Source: a virus. Taken from it: a stretch of DNA of 35,612 nt. A program made the position numbers and the translations under genes. Below, in pieces: positions 1 through 9,245 of the stretch (positions within the stretch are counted from its first letter, which is position 1; each line of letters opens with the position of its first letter). The notes under the pieces were generated by a model that saw only the letters and a list, made by a program, of their open reading frames with translations, did no database searches and was not told the origin of the DNA. The stretch covers positions 1 to 35,612 of the IMG/VR virus record IMGVR_UViG_3300017969_000001. One strand, 5' to 3'.

Positions 1-123
1 AACCTCACCTTGCATCCCAGCCTTGGCCCCAGCTCGGGCCTCAGCGGCAGCACGAAGGGCCTCCCCCTCAGCATCCACACCGCCTGGCCCAAGGCCTCGG
101 GGCAGCTTCATCTTACCGAGAAT
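1..123. repeat. Terminal direct repeat, left copy (123 bp)
   Basis: Bases 1-123 are identical to 35490-35612. The repeat lies inside the reading frame of a virion gene, so it is most simply the overlap left when a circular or circularly permuted phage genome is written as a line. A real short terminal repeat is possible but less likely because it is entirely coding. The unique unit is 35,489 bp. Confidence 0.95.
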
Positions 124-264
124 ACCAGCAAGCCCAACCATGGTCTGCACCCCGCTGGGTGACAACCACTGGCTCTTTAGCCCGCCCCCGGACTGATCTG
201 GGAACGTGCGCTGCTTCACGGCGCCTGGGGCGAACGCTCTGGAGTCGAAGATGATACGGCCCAT
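1..264 (-). CDS. N-terminal part of the 695-aa internal virion protein (continues at 35489)
   Basis: This is the start of the gene annotated at 33666-35600, cut by the linearisation. The minus strand opens at ATG 264 after a strong ribosome binding site (CTAGGAGCTAGGA). It reads MGRIIFDSRAF and stays open to base 1, joining the frame at the right end without a break. The ATG at 111 (equal to 35600 in the right copy) is internal, so any annotation starting there loses 51 residues. The full protein is then 695 aa. The added N-terminus is Gly/Pro-rich and ends in a short hydrophobic stretch (VGLAGILG) before the coiled-coil region. The gene lies 9 bp after the 198-aa gene, in one operon with it. 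Confidence 0.85.
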   Translation of the reverse strand, partial: MGRIIFDSRAFAPGAVKQRTFPDQSGGGLKSQWLSPSGVQTMVGLAGILGKMKLPRGLGPGGVDAEGEALRAAAEARAGAKAGMQGEV

Positions 265-273
265 TCCTAGCTC

Positions 274-870
274 CTAGCTCGTCAGCGTCTTCTTGCGGAT
301 GATCTCCTCGCCCTGGTCAATAGCCGCACGGTACGCTGGCGACCCCTCGGGGATACCGTTATCGAACAGGTATTGCTTGATGGCAGCACGGAAATCACCC
401 TTGTTCAGGAACCCCCACGACGTGTGCTCGTCAGCCAGCGAGTTTACCTCAGACCTGGCAGCCGTAGCATCCGCAGTCATCTGTTCACTGGTCTTCATGG
501 TCTCGCGCTCGAACTGGATGCGGTCCATGGCTGCCTGGTCAGCGCGAGCGTCAAGCGCAGAGCGGGCCTCAGCGGCCTGGCGGGACAGGTCAGCCTGGGT
601 GCCAGACAGAGCTGCTAGTGCTCCACCACCCATGGCGCGACCGGCGCGACGGCCGACAGCAGCGGAGAACGCTCGGCCCTGCTCGGCACGCAGGCGACCC
701 TCCAGGGTCTGAGCCTCACCGGCGATCCGCTCTTCCGCAGACCGGAGTCGTCCTAGGGCGGCCTCACGAAGGCGAGCCTCCTCAGCCTGCGCCGCTTCGA
801 TATCGGTGCGCCGGGTAGGTCCCTTCCGCCTACGTCGCTCGACAGGTGACCCGAAGGTTTTTTCGCTCAT
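274..870 (-). CDS. Coiled-coil probable internal virion protein (198 aa)
   Basis: I recognise no named family. The N-terminus is very basic (RRRRKG, TRR). Residues about 22-135 are Ala/Glu/Arg-rich with heptad-like spacing, typical of a long coiled coil, and are interrupted by a small Gly/Ala patch (GRAMGGGALAAL) that could contact membrane. The C-terminus is a compact mixed region. It sits immediately before two giant virion proteins in the order where podoviruses keep their ejection (internal core) proteins, often a set of three of increasing size, so I infer an ejection role. The following gene's ATG is 10 bp beyond the stop codon and has its own strong ribosome binding site. Confidence 0.7.
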   Translation of the reverse strand: MSEKTFGSPVERRRRKGPTRRTDIEAAQAEEARLREAALGRLRSAEERIAGEAQTLEGRLRAEQGRAFSAAVGRRAGRAMGGGALAALSGTQADLSRQAAEARSALDARADQAAMDRIQFERETMKTSEQMTADATAARSEVNSLADEHTSWGFLNKGDFRAAIKQYLFDNGIPEGSPAYRAAIDQGEEIIRKKTLTS

Positions 871-883
871 TGTCTCCCCCTAA

Positions 884-2515
884 TCAACAAAGGTGCTTCT
901 TGCCGATGATGTACACCCAATGACCACCGCGTCCTATAGCTGTTTCGCCTGCGGCCTGGCCGTACATACCAAGAACTGGGTCGTGCATCGACCACCTAAC
1001 CTCGAGAAACTGTTCACGTCCGTCAATCGACGGCATAGCGACGAAGGCGCCACCCGGTGTGTTTGCTGCTGGGGAGCGCACTGCATCCTGGCTGTTGGTC
1101 TTACCGACGTAGAATGGTGGCCCCTGGTCGGCAAGTGCCGGGCTCACGCTAGCGTCATACCCAACACCAGTCACAGTAGCGTCGTGAACCAATGGGATGT
1201 TTAGGATATCCCCGCCTACACCTGCGGCAGCGTAGACATCTGGGCCTGTAAACCTATCAATTACGTTGGCCCCGTAAGACGTACCCGTCCACGTTGCATG
1301 AGCAACCTGCCTGTACGAGTAGCTGTCTGATCGCTCACCGGTGCCGATGCCTACCCCGACCTGCTGCTCGAAGGACGCCGCAGTGACCCGGTTCCAACCA
1401 TAGTTGTAGTACGCCATGACGTGATGAACGACGAACGGGAACTTGATGGGGATGATGCGACGGTCGCATGTTGGGTCAGTCCCAGGGCCTATCCCAACAT
1501 AGGGAAGATCACCGCTCGCTGTGGCGCCAGAAACAAACCACCCGTTGCCCCACATCGGGACAGCGATGACGTCGTACCCGGCCTGGTACATCAGCCCCTC
1601 GGCGCCGAAGCGCCTTGAGAACATCGACCGCCCAGCGTTCAGTCCTGATTTGATGGCGTTATCGACAAGCTCGATGCTACCCTGGATACCACTGTCACCA
1701 GGCACTGAGTCCGCAACGATGAGGGCATCGGCAGCAGGCGTGTCGGCCGATACTGGCGACGTGTATGTTGCGCCGTACTGGGCTCCTGCCGGGAGGTCCG
1801 GAACTTGAGGCATGTTCTGAACCTTGTGATGAAGGACATCATCAGCCTTATCTACCTCAATAATCGGAGCTTTAAAGTTAAGCGAAACCAGCAGGTTAGG
1901 AGCATCCAGGAGAACTGAAGACGGAGCGAACGGGGCAGTCACAACGAGGACATACGAGCTATACGGATCGAACACCTCAGACATTCCGGTCAGGACCTGA
2001 GGGTTCGTTCGCAACCCACTTTTGTCGGCTAGAAACCCTAGGTTGGGAAGTTCTAGCGACAGCACCAGAGACGCATCGTTCATGTCCGACGTGCCGCCGA
2101 AGGTAACCATGCGACGCTTCCAGATGTCGATCTTGATGGCAACGTTGTCCTTCTCGTCGAAAGACAGATCCCCGTCAGCTTCGATGGCCGCTGCTTCCGC
2201 CCGCTGGTCGAACGAGGCGCAAACGGACTCGAGCGTATACACCGCATCATACAAGGACGTCACACCATCAGGCTGGAATCGCTCTTGGGGCGGAGGAAGC
2301 GTAAACGCCGCCGAGCCAAGACCACTTTCACCTAGGTCGGTCTGAATCGACCCCCACGAGAAGTCGATAGAGAACCTTGAGTACCCCTGCTCCATGTCCT
2401 CGGGCAGCACCTGGGCCTCGGTGAATCGACTGAGCGCCTTGTCGATCTGGGTATAGAAGTGCTCAATAAGGAACTTCACCCCGCGACTTAGCCTGCGGAA
2501 TCCGATCTTAGCCAT
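884..2515 (-). CDS. Probable tail/fibre structural protein (543 aa)
   Basis: The family is not recognised. The protein opens with a basic, amphipathic segment (MAKIGFRRLSRG, then KFLIEHFYTQIDKALSRF). It continues as a long Gly/Ser/Thr/Asp-rich, beta-prone body with almost no charged helices and no catalytic motif I can identify. The composition suits an appendage or distal tail protein. The gene overlaps the upstream 271-aa gene by 8 bp (2508-2515), which implies coupled translation, and lies between the nozzle-like protein and the internal virion proteins. The role is inferred from position and composition only. A receptor-binding function is possible but not shown. Confidence 0.7.
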   Translation of the reverse strand: MAKIGFRRLSRGVKFLIEHFYTQIDKALSRFTEAQVLPEDMEQGYSRFSIDFSWGSIQTDLGESGLGSAAFTLPPPQERFQPDGVTSLYDAVYTLESVCASFDQRAEAAAIEADGDLSFDEKDNVAIKIDIWKRRMVTFGGTSDMNDASLVLSLELPNLGFLADKSGLRTNPQVLTGMSEVFDPYSSYVLVVTAPFAPSSVLLDAPNLLVSLNFKAPIIEVDKADDVLHHKVQNMPQVPDLPAGAQYGATYTSPVSADTPAADALIVADSVPGDSGIQGSIELVDNAIKSGLNAGRSMFSRRFGAEGLMYQAGYDVIAVPMWGNGWFVSGATASGDLPYVGIGPGTDPTCDRRIIPIKFPFVVHHVMAYYNYGWNRVTAASFEQQVGVGIGTGERSDSYSYRQVAHATWTGTSYGANVIDRFTGPDVYAAAGVGGDILNIPLVHDATVTGVGYDASVSPALADQGPPFYVGKTNSQDAVRSPAANTPGGAFVAMPSIDGREQFLEVRWSMHDPVLGMYGQAAGETAIGRGGHWVYIIGKKHLC

Positions 2516-3323
2516 CGGTGTTGGGCTCCAGAAGGGTTACAGAGGCGCTCGGGGCGAATGTTCTCCACGGCTGCAGTCCCCAGTTAGTCTGACCTGGGCC
2601 AGGCGAGTCGTACTGCGGGATTGCGATAACAAACCGAACTCTGGAGTAAGGAGCAAGAGGCACCCGAAGGTTGCTGATACGGACAGACCAACCAGAAATA
2701 GACCCACCAGGGTGCGGTGGGAGCATATCCGAAACAACCGGCGCCGACGGGTTAGGCGTGAACAGCCAGGCGTCAGAGTCGAAGTCAGCCTTGTGTACCA
2801 CCATCGACGCCTGAGCCCGATCCTCTGGGAGGAAAGGGTTATCGACAAGCACGAACATCTGGAGGTCCCGGACATTGGGAGGGATGTACGGAGACGGTGA
2901 TCCGCCAGGCATGTAGTAAGCCTGGCCACCTGACCCGCCAGGATCCTGCACCATGAATAAGTCGAAGCTGTCCAGAATAACGGGGTGACTACGCTGAAGT
3001 GAGACTTCCCACAGGCTCCAGTCGCTGACGTCGTAAGGATTCGCATGCGTGACAGCACCGGACCCTTTGACCCGGAAAGTGTTTTCCGCTTCGGATGCAA
3101 TGCTGTTCTGGAATGTCATCCACGGCTGCTTCCAGTTGGCTGCACCGCTGAGCACTGGCTGGAACCCCATGGAAATCTGAGTCTGCGTGAAGCGGTTAGC
3201 GATAAGCCCAGCAGGGACCCGGTCGGCGATCTCTTCAATGTCTCGGAGGGCCACCTCGATGCGGTTGCCATCGATGGTCGTCCCGTCAGCGAACTGCTGC
3301 TTTGTTACCCGCCTGGTGCTCAT
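2508..3323 (-). CDS. Probable tail structural protein (271 aa)
   Basis: The N-terminus (MSTRRVTKQQFADGTTID) runs into a short helical stretch (RIEVALRDIEEIADRV) and then a beta-rich body containing several proline/glycine turns. This looks like an attachment helix followed by a beta-sandwich, as in fibre adaptors or tail-associated proteins. It contains no enzyme motif. It lies between a predicted beta-helix protein and the 543-aa protein and overlaps the latter by 8 bp. I believe similar N-termini occur in other podovirus tail clusters but cannot name the family. Function is inferred from context. Confidence 0.7.
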   Translation of the reverse strand: MSTRRVTKQQFADGTTIDGNRIEVALRDIEEIADRVPAGLIANRFTQTQISMGFQPVLSGAANWKQPWMTFQNSIASEAENTFRVKGSGAVTHANPYDVSDWSLWEVSLQRSHPVILDSFDLFMVQDPGGSGGQAYYMPGGSPSPYIPPNVRDLQMFVLVDNPFLPEDRAQASMVVHKADFDSDAWLFTPNPSAPVVSDMLPPHPGGSISGWSVRISNLRVPLAPYSRVRFVIAIPQYDSPGPGQTNWGLQPWRTFAPSASVTLLEPNTDG

Positions 3324-3331
3324 GGCTCCCC

Positions 3332-3943
3332 CTACGACGGAACGTACTGTGCGTAAGACATGTTCACAAACGGAGTTGTCGTCACGTCACTTGCGTTAAC
3401 GCAGCCAGCAACAGCAACACGCCCAGGGCCAGGAGGAACTGCAGCATTGTCATTCCTGACGAGGGACCCGACACCGGACTGTACTCCATGGAACATGCAA
3501 CCTTCGATCATAGCAAAGCCACCATCCTCAATAAGGATGTAGGTCGATAAAGCCGACTGCTCGTTGTCGTCCTTGCTGATGTGGCAACCCCTTGCGATCA
3601 GGTAACCACCGCTCTTCACGACGACTGCCGGGCTGTCGCCTTCGCACTTTAGGTTAGCCCCGTTCAAAACAAGTTTTCCTGTGACTTCAACTTGCTTCGT
3701 CACTGTGGATCCTGGGGAGAAAACAACAAACGACCTGTCTGCTGATGCTTTCATGCCGCCGTACTCACCCATCAGAACGAATGCCCCTGCATCGATCTTC
3801 TCATCCTGTTTAATCTGAGACCCAGGCATCACCACGCTGCGCCCAAGACGCCGGATGGCGCCGAGGTACACCTCCATGGAGGTCTTATTCCTGACCTCCT
3901 CCCTGGTCTCAGAGCGATCCCATACAGCACGCAGCAGGCTCAC
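3332..3943 (-). CDS. Predicted right-handed beta-helix virion protein (203 aa)
   Basis: Residues about 45-175 show short repeating beta turns with evenly spaced Gly, Asn and hydrophobic positions (for example KLVLNGANLKCEG, AVVVKSGGYLIARGCHI, YILIEDGGFAMIEGCMF). This pattern is seen in right-handed parallel beta-helices of phage spikes and polysaccharide-binding proteins. No catalytic acidic pair is obvious, so a capping or binding part is as likely as a depolymerase. At 203 aa it is short for a complete tailspike. The start ATG overlaps the stop of the 842-aa nozzle gene (ATGA type). Confidence 0.6.
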   Translation of the reverse strand: MSLLRAVWDRSETREEVRNKTSMEVYLGAIRRLGRSVVMPGSQIKQDEKIDAGAFVLMGEYGGMKASADRSFVVFSPGSTVTKQVEVTGKLVLNGANLKCEGDSPAVVVKSGGYLIARGCHISKDDNEQSALSTYILIEDGGFAMIEGCMFHGVQSGVGSLVRNDNAAVPPGPGRVAVAGCVNASDVTTTPFVNMSYAQYVPS

Positions 3944-6468
3944 CGTCCGGTCCTCCGTCGGCCACCCTGGTTGCCCCTGAGGAGCAGCTTGGCGCTGGAA
4001 ATCACCATGCGCTCGGCCCGGTTACGCATGAACCCAAATAGCATGTAGGTAACATGCTCCCCTCGCGTGCTGTCAGACGTTGAGATCGTGTCGTACTCCT
4101 CATCATCGATGAGGTACTCACCGAACTTGGCCGCGTTGTTGAACGTGCGCTTCGACAGGACGCCAGCGGAGCTCTTGAATCGAGACCGCACCGTCAGCTT
4201 GTCTGCTACCTTGTCGATGGCGTCGTTATCGTAGTCAACAACCTGAGATGACCACCCCTTCCAATCGCCTGCGCTCAAGGTGTTGTACACACCCCAGATC
4301 CAGTTCGGCGCCAACTTGTTGGCGGCCGACCCGTGGCTAAGCATCCGGGTAAACACGCCGCGCGCCCTGGTTTGACCGACGCCATCCTCGCCGACCTGTG
4401 CCGACTTGTATGCCCAATCGACAGCCTGAGCCTTGACGTTTTCGTCGTCGCCTGGTCCGATGTGGCCGTGCCAGTAGTACACCTCAGCATCTAACCCATT
4501 AATTTTAGCGTCAATAAAGCTCGTAATCATGCCGATGCTGGTGTGGTGGGAATGGTTCTCGATCCAGCGAATGACGAAATAAGGGCTGCGGCCTCCAATG
4601 GGGGCATTGAGGGCAACACCGGCATAGGAGATAGTAGCAGTCCCCGCAGCGATTGTGGCTCCGTACCCAGCCGAGCTTGCCTGCCTTTCCGGGGGCAAGC
4701 ACATATCGATGTTACCGCCGGTGTTTCGGATGTCCCAGTGGGTGTTGATGTTGAACACAAGGTCAACCGACGTGATGACAGCGTCAGGGGCCACCTCAAC
4801 CAGCATGAAGTACTCACCGGTAATCGGGTCAAGCTCTGGCTTGTGCATGTATATGTACCGGTCACCGACGGCTGACCGCACCTTGTAGGAGCTAGTCACG
4901 ATGCGCTGATCCTCACCATCGTCAGATCCGGTGGACCGGTCTAACGCACCGCCTCGGCCTAGCTCCGTGATGTAGTAGCTAAGCGATTTGGAGGAGTTTC
5001 CCGTGTCAGCGTCGTTGAACTGCTCCTCGTCGATGCTGCCAACGCAGAAGATGTCGCCACGCCCGTTGGTTAGGCACACCGGGCTCTTGATGTTCGACAC
5101 GTCTCGAACGATCGGTATGCCGACCTCCTGAGCGGCGCATGACGACGTAATCCACATGGACCACTGCCCCTGGGTTAAGCACCAGACGCAGCCGGACTCC
5201 GGAAAACTTGCCAGGAGGGCTCCTGACTGACTGTCATACATGATCGAGACGGGGTCACCCGCATCATACCGGTAGACAGTCTTTGGCATGTCTTCGGTCA
5301 GGGGATCTGCCACGCCACTAGCTGTGAGGTAGTGAGAAAGAGGTGTCGTCACGCTGTCAGTGAAGAAACCTCGTATCGACGAGCTGACCTCATTGACCGA
5401 CATGCCGTTGGTCGTTGTGTGTATACCGTCGCTGGCGCACCAGAACACCGATGCCCCAACGGACACCACAGACTCCCGAGATGAGCACCCAGTGCTCGAA
5501 CTGGCCGTGATGAACCTACCGTCGGATGCCAGCTCTCCAACCGAGGGCTGGTACAAGAACGTCTTTGACTCCGTGAACACCAGCAGGTTGTCGTTGATCT
5601 CCTCGATGGCGACGATGGGATCCGTGGTGGGAGCAACAACGAAGTTTCTCGAGGCGTAGGCATTGGGCATTCCGGGGTCCGAGAAGTAAAGCTCGCCCTC
5701 CGAAGCTAGCACCATCCTGTTCTGCAGCGTGGCCATATCAACGACAGCCGGGATCTCCGATGCGTTGCGGTAGTTGTAGCTTTCCGGAGCAATACCGTTA
5801 GCGGGGGTCAGCGGGATGATGAGCGAAGACTCGCTCATGGGCTGATACCAGTTGGGCCGGTTGGCAACATCCAGAGCGGCAGACACGTTCGTCTCACGGA
5901 AGTCTGCCGGCAAGTAGACAAGGAGCCCAGTAGCCTTACTGTTGATGTACACAGCCCCGTCGTGAACATGGAATGAGAAGTCCTCGGACGTAGCGCCAAT
6001 GAACTTTTGCCTATCGACACTAGCGTTGGTCTCGTAGCACCCTTTGCGGACGGGCATGCTAACACCGTCAAGCTGCGAGGTGTGCGTGTGGAGGATCTCC
6101 TCACGCCGCTTACGGCTATCAACATCGAAGATAGAAACAGCCAGGTACCGTCCCCATACGCTACCCTGGGCGCCACCCTGGTTGCCGGTCTGAACCCGAG
6201 CCAGGAGAACAGACAGGATCTGCGTACTGCCCCAGTCGGTAACGAAGCACACCGATCCTAGATGCTTCTCGTAACCCCAGTTCACCGGGGACGTCATCTG
6301 GGCTGACATAGTCGTGTCGAATGCGCACACCTGGCCGAAGCCAGGTCGTACCTCCCAGTCTCGGCGACCGTCCGGCATCCACATGTTCTGGACCCACGGC
6401 CCGCGAGCCGCAGAGGTCTCATCGATGCCGCCACTAAGAAGCTCTACCTCGATCCCCCCGACAGCCAT
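3940..6468 (-). CDS. Tail nozzle / packaged-DNA stabilisation-like protein (842 aa)
   Basis: The N-terminus (GGIDETSAARGPWVQNMWMPDG, then WEVRPGFGQ) and the central repeats (DPIVAIEEINDNLLVFTES, SVGASVFWCASDGIHTT) resemble beta-propeller tail proteins of podoviruses such as P22 gp10 and the tubular/nozzle proteins of T7- and SU10-like phages. Such proteins extend the portal-adaptor channel and close it after packaging. The length is somewhat above that of P22 gp10 (about 470 aa), and the extra C-terminal part may carry a tail-surface domain. It follows the adaptor gene with a 1-base overlap and precedes the fibre-like genes, as expected for this family. Confidence 0.7.
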   Translation of the reverse strand: MAVGGIEVELLSGGIDETSAARGPWVQNMWMPDGRRDWEVRPGFGQVCAFDTTMSAQMTSPVNWGYEKHLGSVCFVTDWGSTQILSVLLARVQTGNQGGAQGSVWGRYLAVSIFDVDSRKRREEILHTHTSQLDGVSMPVRKGCYETNASVDRQKFIGATSEDFSFHVHDGAVYINSKATGLLVYLPADFRETNVSAALDVANRPNWYQPMSESSLIIPLTPANGIAPESYNYRNASEIPAVVDMATLQNRMVLASEGELYFSDPGMPNAYASRNFVVAPTTDPIVAIEEINDNLLVFTESKTFLYQPSVGELASDGRFITASSSTGCSSRESVVSVGASVFWCASDGIHTTTNGMSVNEVSSSIRGFFTDSVTTPLSHYLTASGVADPLTEDMPKTVYRYDAGDPVSIMYDSQSGALLASFPESGCVWCLTQGQWSMWITSSCAAQEVGIPIVRDVSNIKSPVCLTNGRGDIFCVGSIDEEQFNDADTGNSSKSLSYYITELGRGGALDRSTGSDDGEDQRIVTSSYKVRSAVGDRYIYMHKPELDPITGEYFMLVEVAPDAVITSVDLVFNINTHWDIRNTGGNIDMCLPPERQASSAGYGATIAAGTATISYAGVALNAPIGGRSPYFVIRWIENHSHHTSIGMITSFIDAKINGLDAEVYYWHGHIGPGDDENVKAQAVDWAYKSAQVGEDGVGQTRARGVFTRMLSHGSAANKLAPNWIWGVYNTLSAGDWKGWSSQVVDYDNDAIDKVADKLTVRSRFKSSAGVLSKRTFNNAAKFGEYLIDDEEYDTISTSDSTRGEHVTYMLFGFMRNRAERMVISSAKLLLRGNQGGRRRTGR

Positions 6469-7142
6469 CAGTACCCCGTTGTCAGGTTGTAGCCAGGGGC
6501 AGGAGCAATGTAGTGGGAACCATCAGTGGCCCGACCGACGGCGAGATACGACTCGAGCAGACGCTCCTTCTCCTGCATCAGGGAGAGGAGGGCATTGTTC
6601 GGGGCGCCATCTCGGACCATGTAGTAACGGGCCGCATAGAGGGCGATCAGCGCATGGTGTGAGTCGAACGTGTCGATGAACGTAAGGTCGCCACTTGTCC
6701 ATGCTCCGGGCGAAATATGAGTCTCTGGGACGTACTCGATCCGGATAGTTCGCGATGTGTTTTCCGAGAACACAAGGCGTGTGCCGACAAGGCAGTAATC
6801 AACTTCAAGGTTATCAACCTGGGTCGGGTTCTGCCCTGGGGTCATGTACCATGCTAGGTTCCCGCTGCCGTCATCGGCGCCAATGCGAATGATGCGCTGG
6901 CACGGGTGAGTAGCCACCCCGAGAGCGTCCCGGAAAAGGACCCCAGCAAGCTCGTGCTCACGGCCAGAAACACTAACAGACAGGACGGTGTTGTATGCAT
7001 CCGGCATCGTATCCGATACCACCTGGCGGAACTCACGGTAACCCATGTCGCACATGGACTGGGCTTGAGACTCGCTCAGGAAGGTATCATCGGGCTCGTC
7101 GATCATCGACCGGAAGAGATCGTAGACTTCGCCGGTGTTCAT
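6468..7142 (-). CDS. Head-tail adaptor-like protein (224 aa)
   Basis: The N-terminal helices (VYDLFRSMIDEPDDTFLSESQAQ, then DMGYREFRQVV) match the pattern of phage adaptor or tubular A proteins (SU10-adaptor, T7 gp11 type): a short helix, a Trp/Phe-Leu-Ser turn and a second helix. A beta-rich central part (TRLVFSENTSRTIRIEYVPE) and a C-terminal helix (HHALIALYAARYYM, residues about 165-180) follow, also typical. It would form the ring under the portal. It lies directly after the portal gene with an ATGA overlap and before the nozzle gene. The family assignment comes from pattern recognition, not from a search. Confidence 0.7.
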   Translation of the reverse strand: MNTGEVYDLFRSMIDEPDDTFLSESQAQSMCDMGYREFRQVVSDTMPDAYNTVLSVSVSGREHELAGVLFRDALGVATHPCQRIIRIGADDGSGNLAWYMTPGQNPTQVDNLEVDYCLVGTRLVFSENTSRTIRIEYVPETHISPGAWTSGDLTFIDTFDSHHALIALYAARYYMVRDGAPNNALLSLMQEKERLLESYLAVGRATDGSHYIAPAPGYNLTTGY

Positions 7143-9040
7143 CCGCCACCTCCCATCGGGGTACGACGAAGGCCACGCTCTGGCACCTCATCGACCATCT
7201 GCTGAGCGATCTGCATGGTCCCCATGCGCCGGTACTCCTCTTCGCCCTGAATGGCCGACACAGGAGACTGGTACGAGGCTTCGATCTGCTCCTCGCCCTT
7301 ATCCGACGACCCGACTCGTGGGAAAACCGTGCGCCTGATGTTCTCTTCTGCCGCCTGAGGGTCAGGCATACCGAAGGTGATGATCGATGCGTAGATGTCC
7401 CGGATGTACGCCTGGCGTTCGTAGGGAAGCTCGTAGTACTCAGCGTTTCGCATGAACTGACCGAATACGTCTTGGAACGCTTTGAGGTCATCAGTCGGGA
7501 ACACCTCGACCTGAGCCCCAGCAGCCGCTGCCATGAGAATATCGTTGGCATGGGCGATAGACTGCATACGCTCGGTGACGAAGGAGTTACCGGTGCTGAA
7601 CTTGAGCTCCCGGAGGGCGGTCTCTTTGTCGATCAGGCCCATCTCGAGAAGGTCCATGATGCGCTGATCTCGGTCCTGCTTCTCGTTGCGGAACAAGGAA
7701 CCTGCCTCGATGAATACCTCAGGATCATCAACAAGATCAGTCGCCTTCAGGTAGTTGAAGACGACTTTACCCAGACCGTCCATCATGCGCATCATCCGAG
7801 GCTCATTGTAGTACTTGCGCATCAGGATGAGCACGGTCTTTCCGAGGTCCTCGGTAGCCCGCTCGATGTCGTTCTGGGTCGTCTGAAGCTGGGTCATGTC
7901 ACGACCGGATAGCGCCTCGACGGCCTTGCCAGAGGTGACACCGACAGCCCGCTTTCCAAGCGACGTGGCATGGATACCGCTAACGTCCATCATCTCCGAT
8001 GCAAGCTGAGCAGCGTTCTGCAGCACAAAGCCAGGCAGCGAGGGGGGCGACACCGGGGTGGGAGCCCCACCTGCCGGGTTGTAGTACACCTTCTCACCCT
8101 TGCGAGACGTGATAGAGTTGGCGCTAACGCCAGCTGTCTTCGGGATCAACCACTTGGGGTTACCGATAAGCTCTGCGTTATCAATGATTTGGCTGCGGGT
8201 CTTGTTGTAGTTAACCTGCAGTTCTAGGAGGGGCTCGATGGCACCCATGCCAAACAGGCGCCCTGGGATCTTGGTGTATCGAACGAACTGCACCGGCATG
8301 ACATCACCCTCCCATTTCGTCTCGAAGAGGTAGGTGCTGTCGAGCAGGATCTTGCGATCACCGTTGCGGAAGTAGACGTCGAAGATCTCGAGACGGTCTT
8401 TCAGTTGCCTGGTCTCGCTGGACATGAACGGCAGACGCTTCTGGCGCATCGCTTCGTCCATCTCAGCGGCCTGCATAATCACCTTCTTGTGATTGGGGTA
8501 GGCCTCTGCCAGGTCTTCTCGGTTGACGATTTTCGCCACGCCAACCCAGTTGGACTCTTCGGGGTTCGTCACACCAGGCTCGAAGTAGAGCATGTACGGC
8601 GACACAGTCTCAGTGATGATATTCTTGCCGGTGTACCGGGTCAGAAACCCAGCGTTGCCCGTGCTGAGCAACCAGCCAACCAACTCACTGTACCGCTTAC
8701 TCATACGAGATGCCTGCCAGTAGTACTGAAGGGCAGCCTCGCTGCTCTGGGCCTTAATGATATCCTCTGCGCTGGGTGATGCCGGGATGACCGTGGTGCC
8801 TGGGTACGCCACCTCGAGACGGCTCTGCAGGTTTCGGTACATGTTCAGGATGAGGTTCACCGTCACAGATGAACCCCTCACCTTTCGGCGGATCACATCA
8901 CCAGACTTCGCCTCGACCTCAACGTGCTGGCGCCCCTGCAGGAACAGGAGGCACGTATCCCAGATACGCTGATACGACGTGCGGTCGGTGTTGAATGACT
9001 CGATCGCCTGCTTGAGCTTCTCAGCTTTCGGGCTCTTCAT
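7139..9040 (-). CDS. Portal protein (633 aa)
   Basis: This forms the dodecameric vertex ring through which DNA is packaged and ejected. The N-terminal half has the usual portal features: an early helical segment with RTSYQRIWDTCLLFLQG, then VNLILNMYRNLQSRLEVAYP, a wing region with the GVTNPEESNWVGVAKIV strand pattern, and FVRYTKIPGRLFGMGAIEPL leading to a long helical stem around residues 265-410. The length fits podovirus portals (about 500-750 aa). The C-terminal part is helical and acidic, ending in a Gly-rich tail. It is followed by the adaptor gene with an ATGA overlap and preceded by the capsid module. Confidence 0.88.
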   Translation of the reverse strand: MKSPKAEKLKQAIESFNTDRTSYQRIWDTCLLFLQGRQHVEVEAKSGDVIRRKVRGSSVTVNLILNMYRNLQSRLEVAYPGTTVIPASPSAEDIIKAQSSEAALQYYWQASRMSKRYSELVGWLLSTGNAGFLTRYTGKNIITETVSPYMLYFEPGVTNPEESNWVGVAKIVNREDLAEAYPNHKKVIMQAAEMDEAMRQKRLPFMSSETRQLKDRLEIFDVYFRNGDRKILLDSTYLFETKWEGDVMPVQFVRYTKIPGRLFGMGAIEPLLELQVNYNKTRSQIIDNAELIGNPKWLIPKTAGVSANSITSRKGEKVYYNPAGGAPTPVSPPSLPGFVLQNAAQLASEMMDVSGIHATSLGKRAVGVTSGKAVEALSGRDMTQLQTTQNDIERATEDLGKTVLILMRKYYNEPRMMRMMDGLGKVVFNYLKATDLVDDPEVFIEAGSLFRNEKQDRDQRIMDLLEMGLIDKETALRELKFSTGNSFVTERMQSIAHANDILMAAAAGAQVEVFPTDDLKAFQDVFGQFMRNAEYYELPYERQAYIRDIYASIITFGMPDPQAAEENIRRTVFPRVGSSDKGEEQIEASYQSPVSAIQGEEEYRRMGTMQIAQQMVDEVPERGLRRTPMGGGG

Positions 9041-9049
9041 TGCTTGGCC

Positions 9050-9220
9050 TTACTCGGCAGGCTTAGGCCCCGGAACGCAGTTTCCTCGACGAGAGCAGAT
9101 CATAATGTAATCCGCCCGCTCCTTATCGGTCATGGGCTTGCGCTCAACGTGCTTGGTGTAGAGATGCTGTCGGCGCTCCCAGGCCTTCAGCGCATCGCTC
9201 TTCTTGGTCTTCTTAGTCAT
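9050..9220 (-). CDS. Small basic protein upstream of portal (56 aa)
   Basis: The ORF runs from ATG 9220 to TAA 9050. It has a good ribosome binding site (AGAGGTGGG) and tight spacing: it ends 10 bp before the portal ATG. The product begins with a Lys-rich stretch (MTKKTKKSDALKAWERRQ), contains two cysteines (ICSRRGNC) and ends in a Pro-rich tail. I do not recognise the family. Position between capsid and portal suggests a minor head or assembly protein. The reading frame and codon use match the neighbouring genes, which favours a real gene. Confidence 0.65.
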   Translation of the reverse strand: MTKKTKKSDALKAWERRQHLYTKHVERKPMTDKERADYIMICSRRGNCVPGPKPAE

Positions 9221-9245
9221 TTATCCCACCTCTATTCGCATTCTA

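Noticed and set aside
6995-7912. Long plus-strand ORF of 305 aa opposite the portal and adaptor genes
   Set aside because: It is a shadow of well-supported minus-strand genes with a typical antisense composition and no ribosome binding site.
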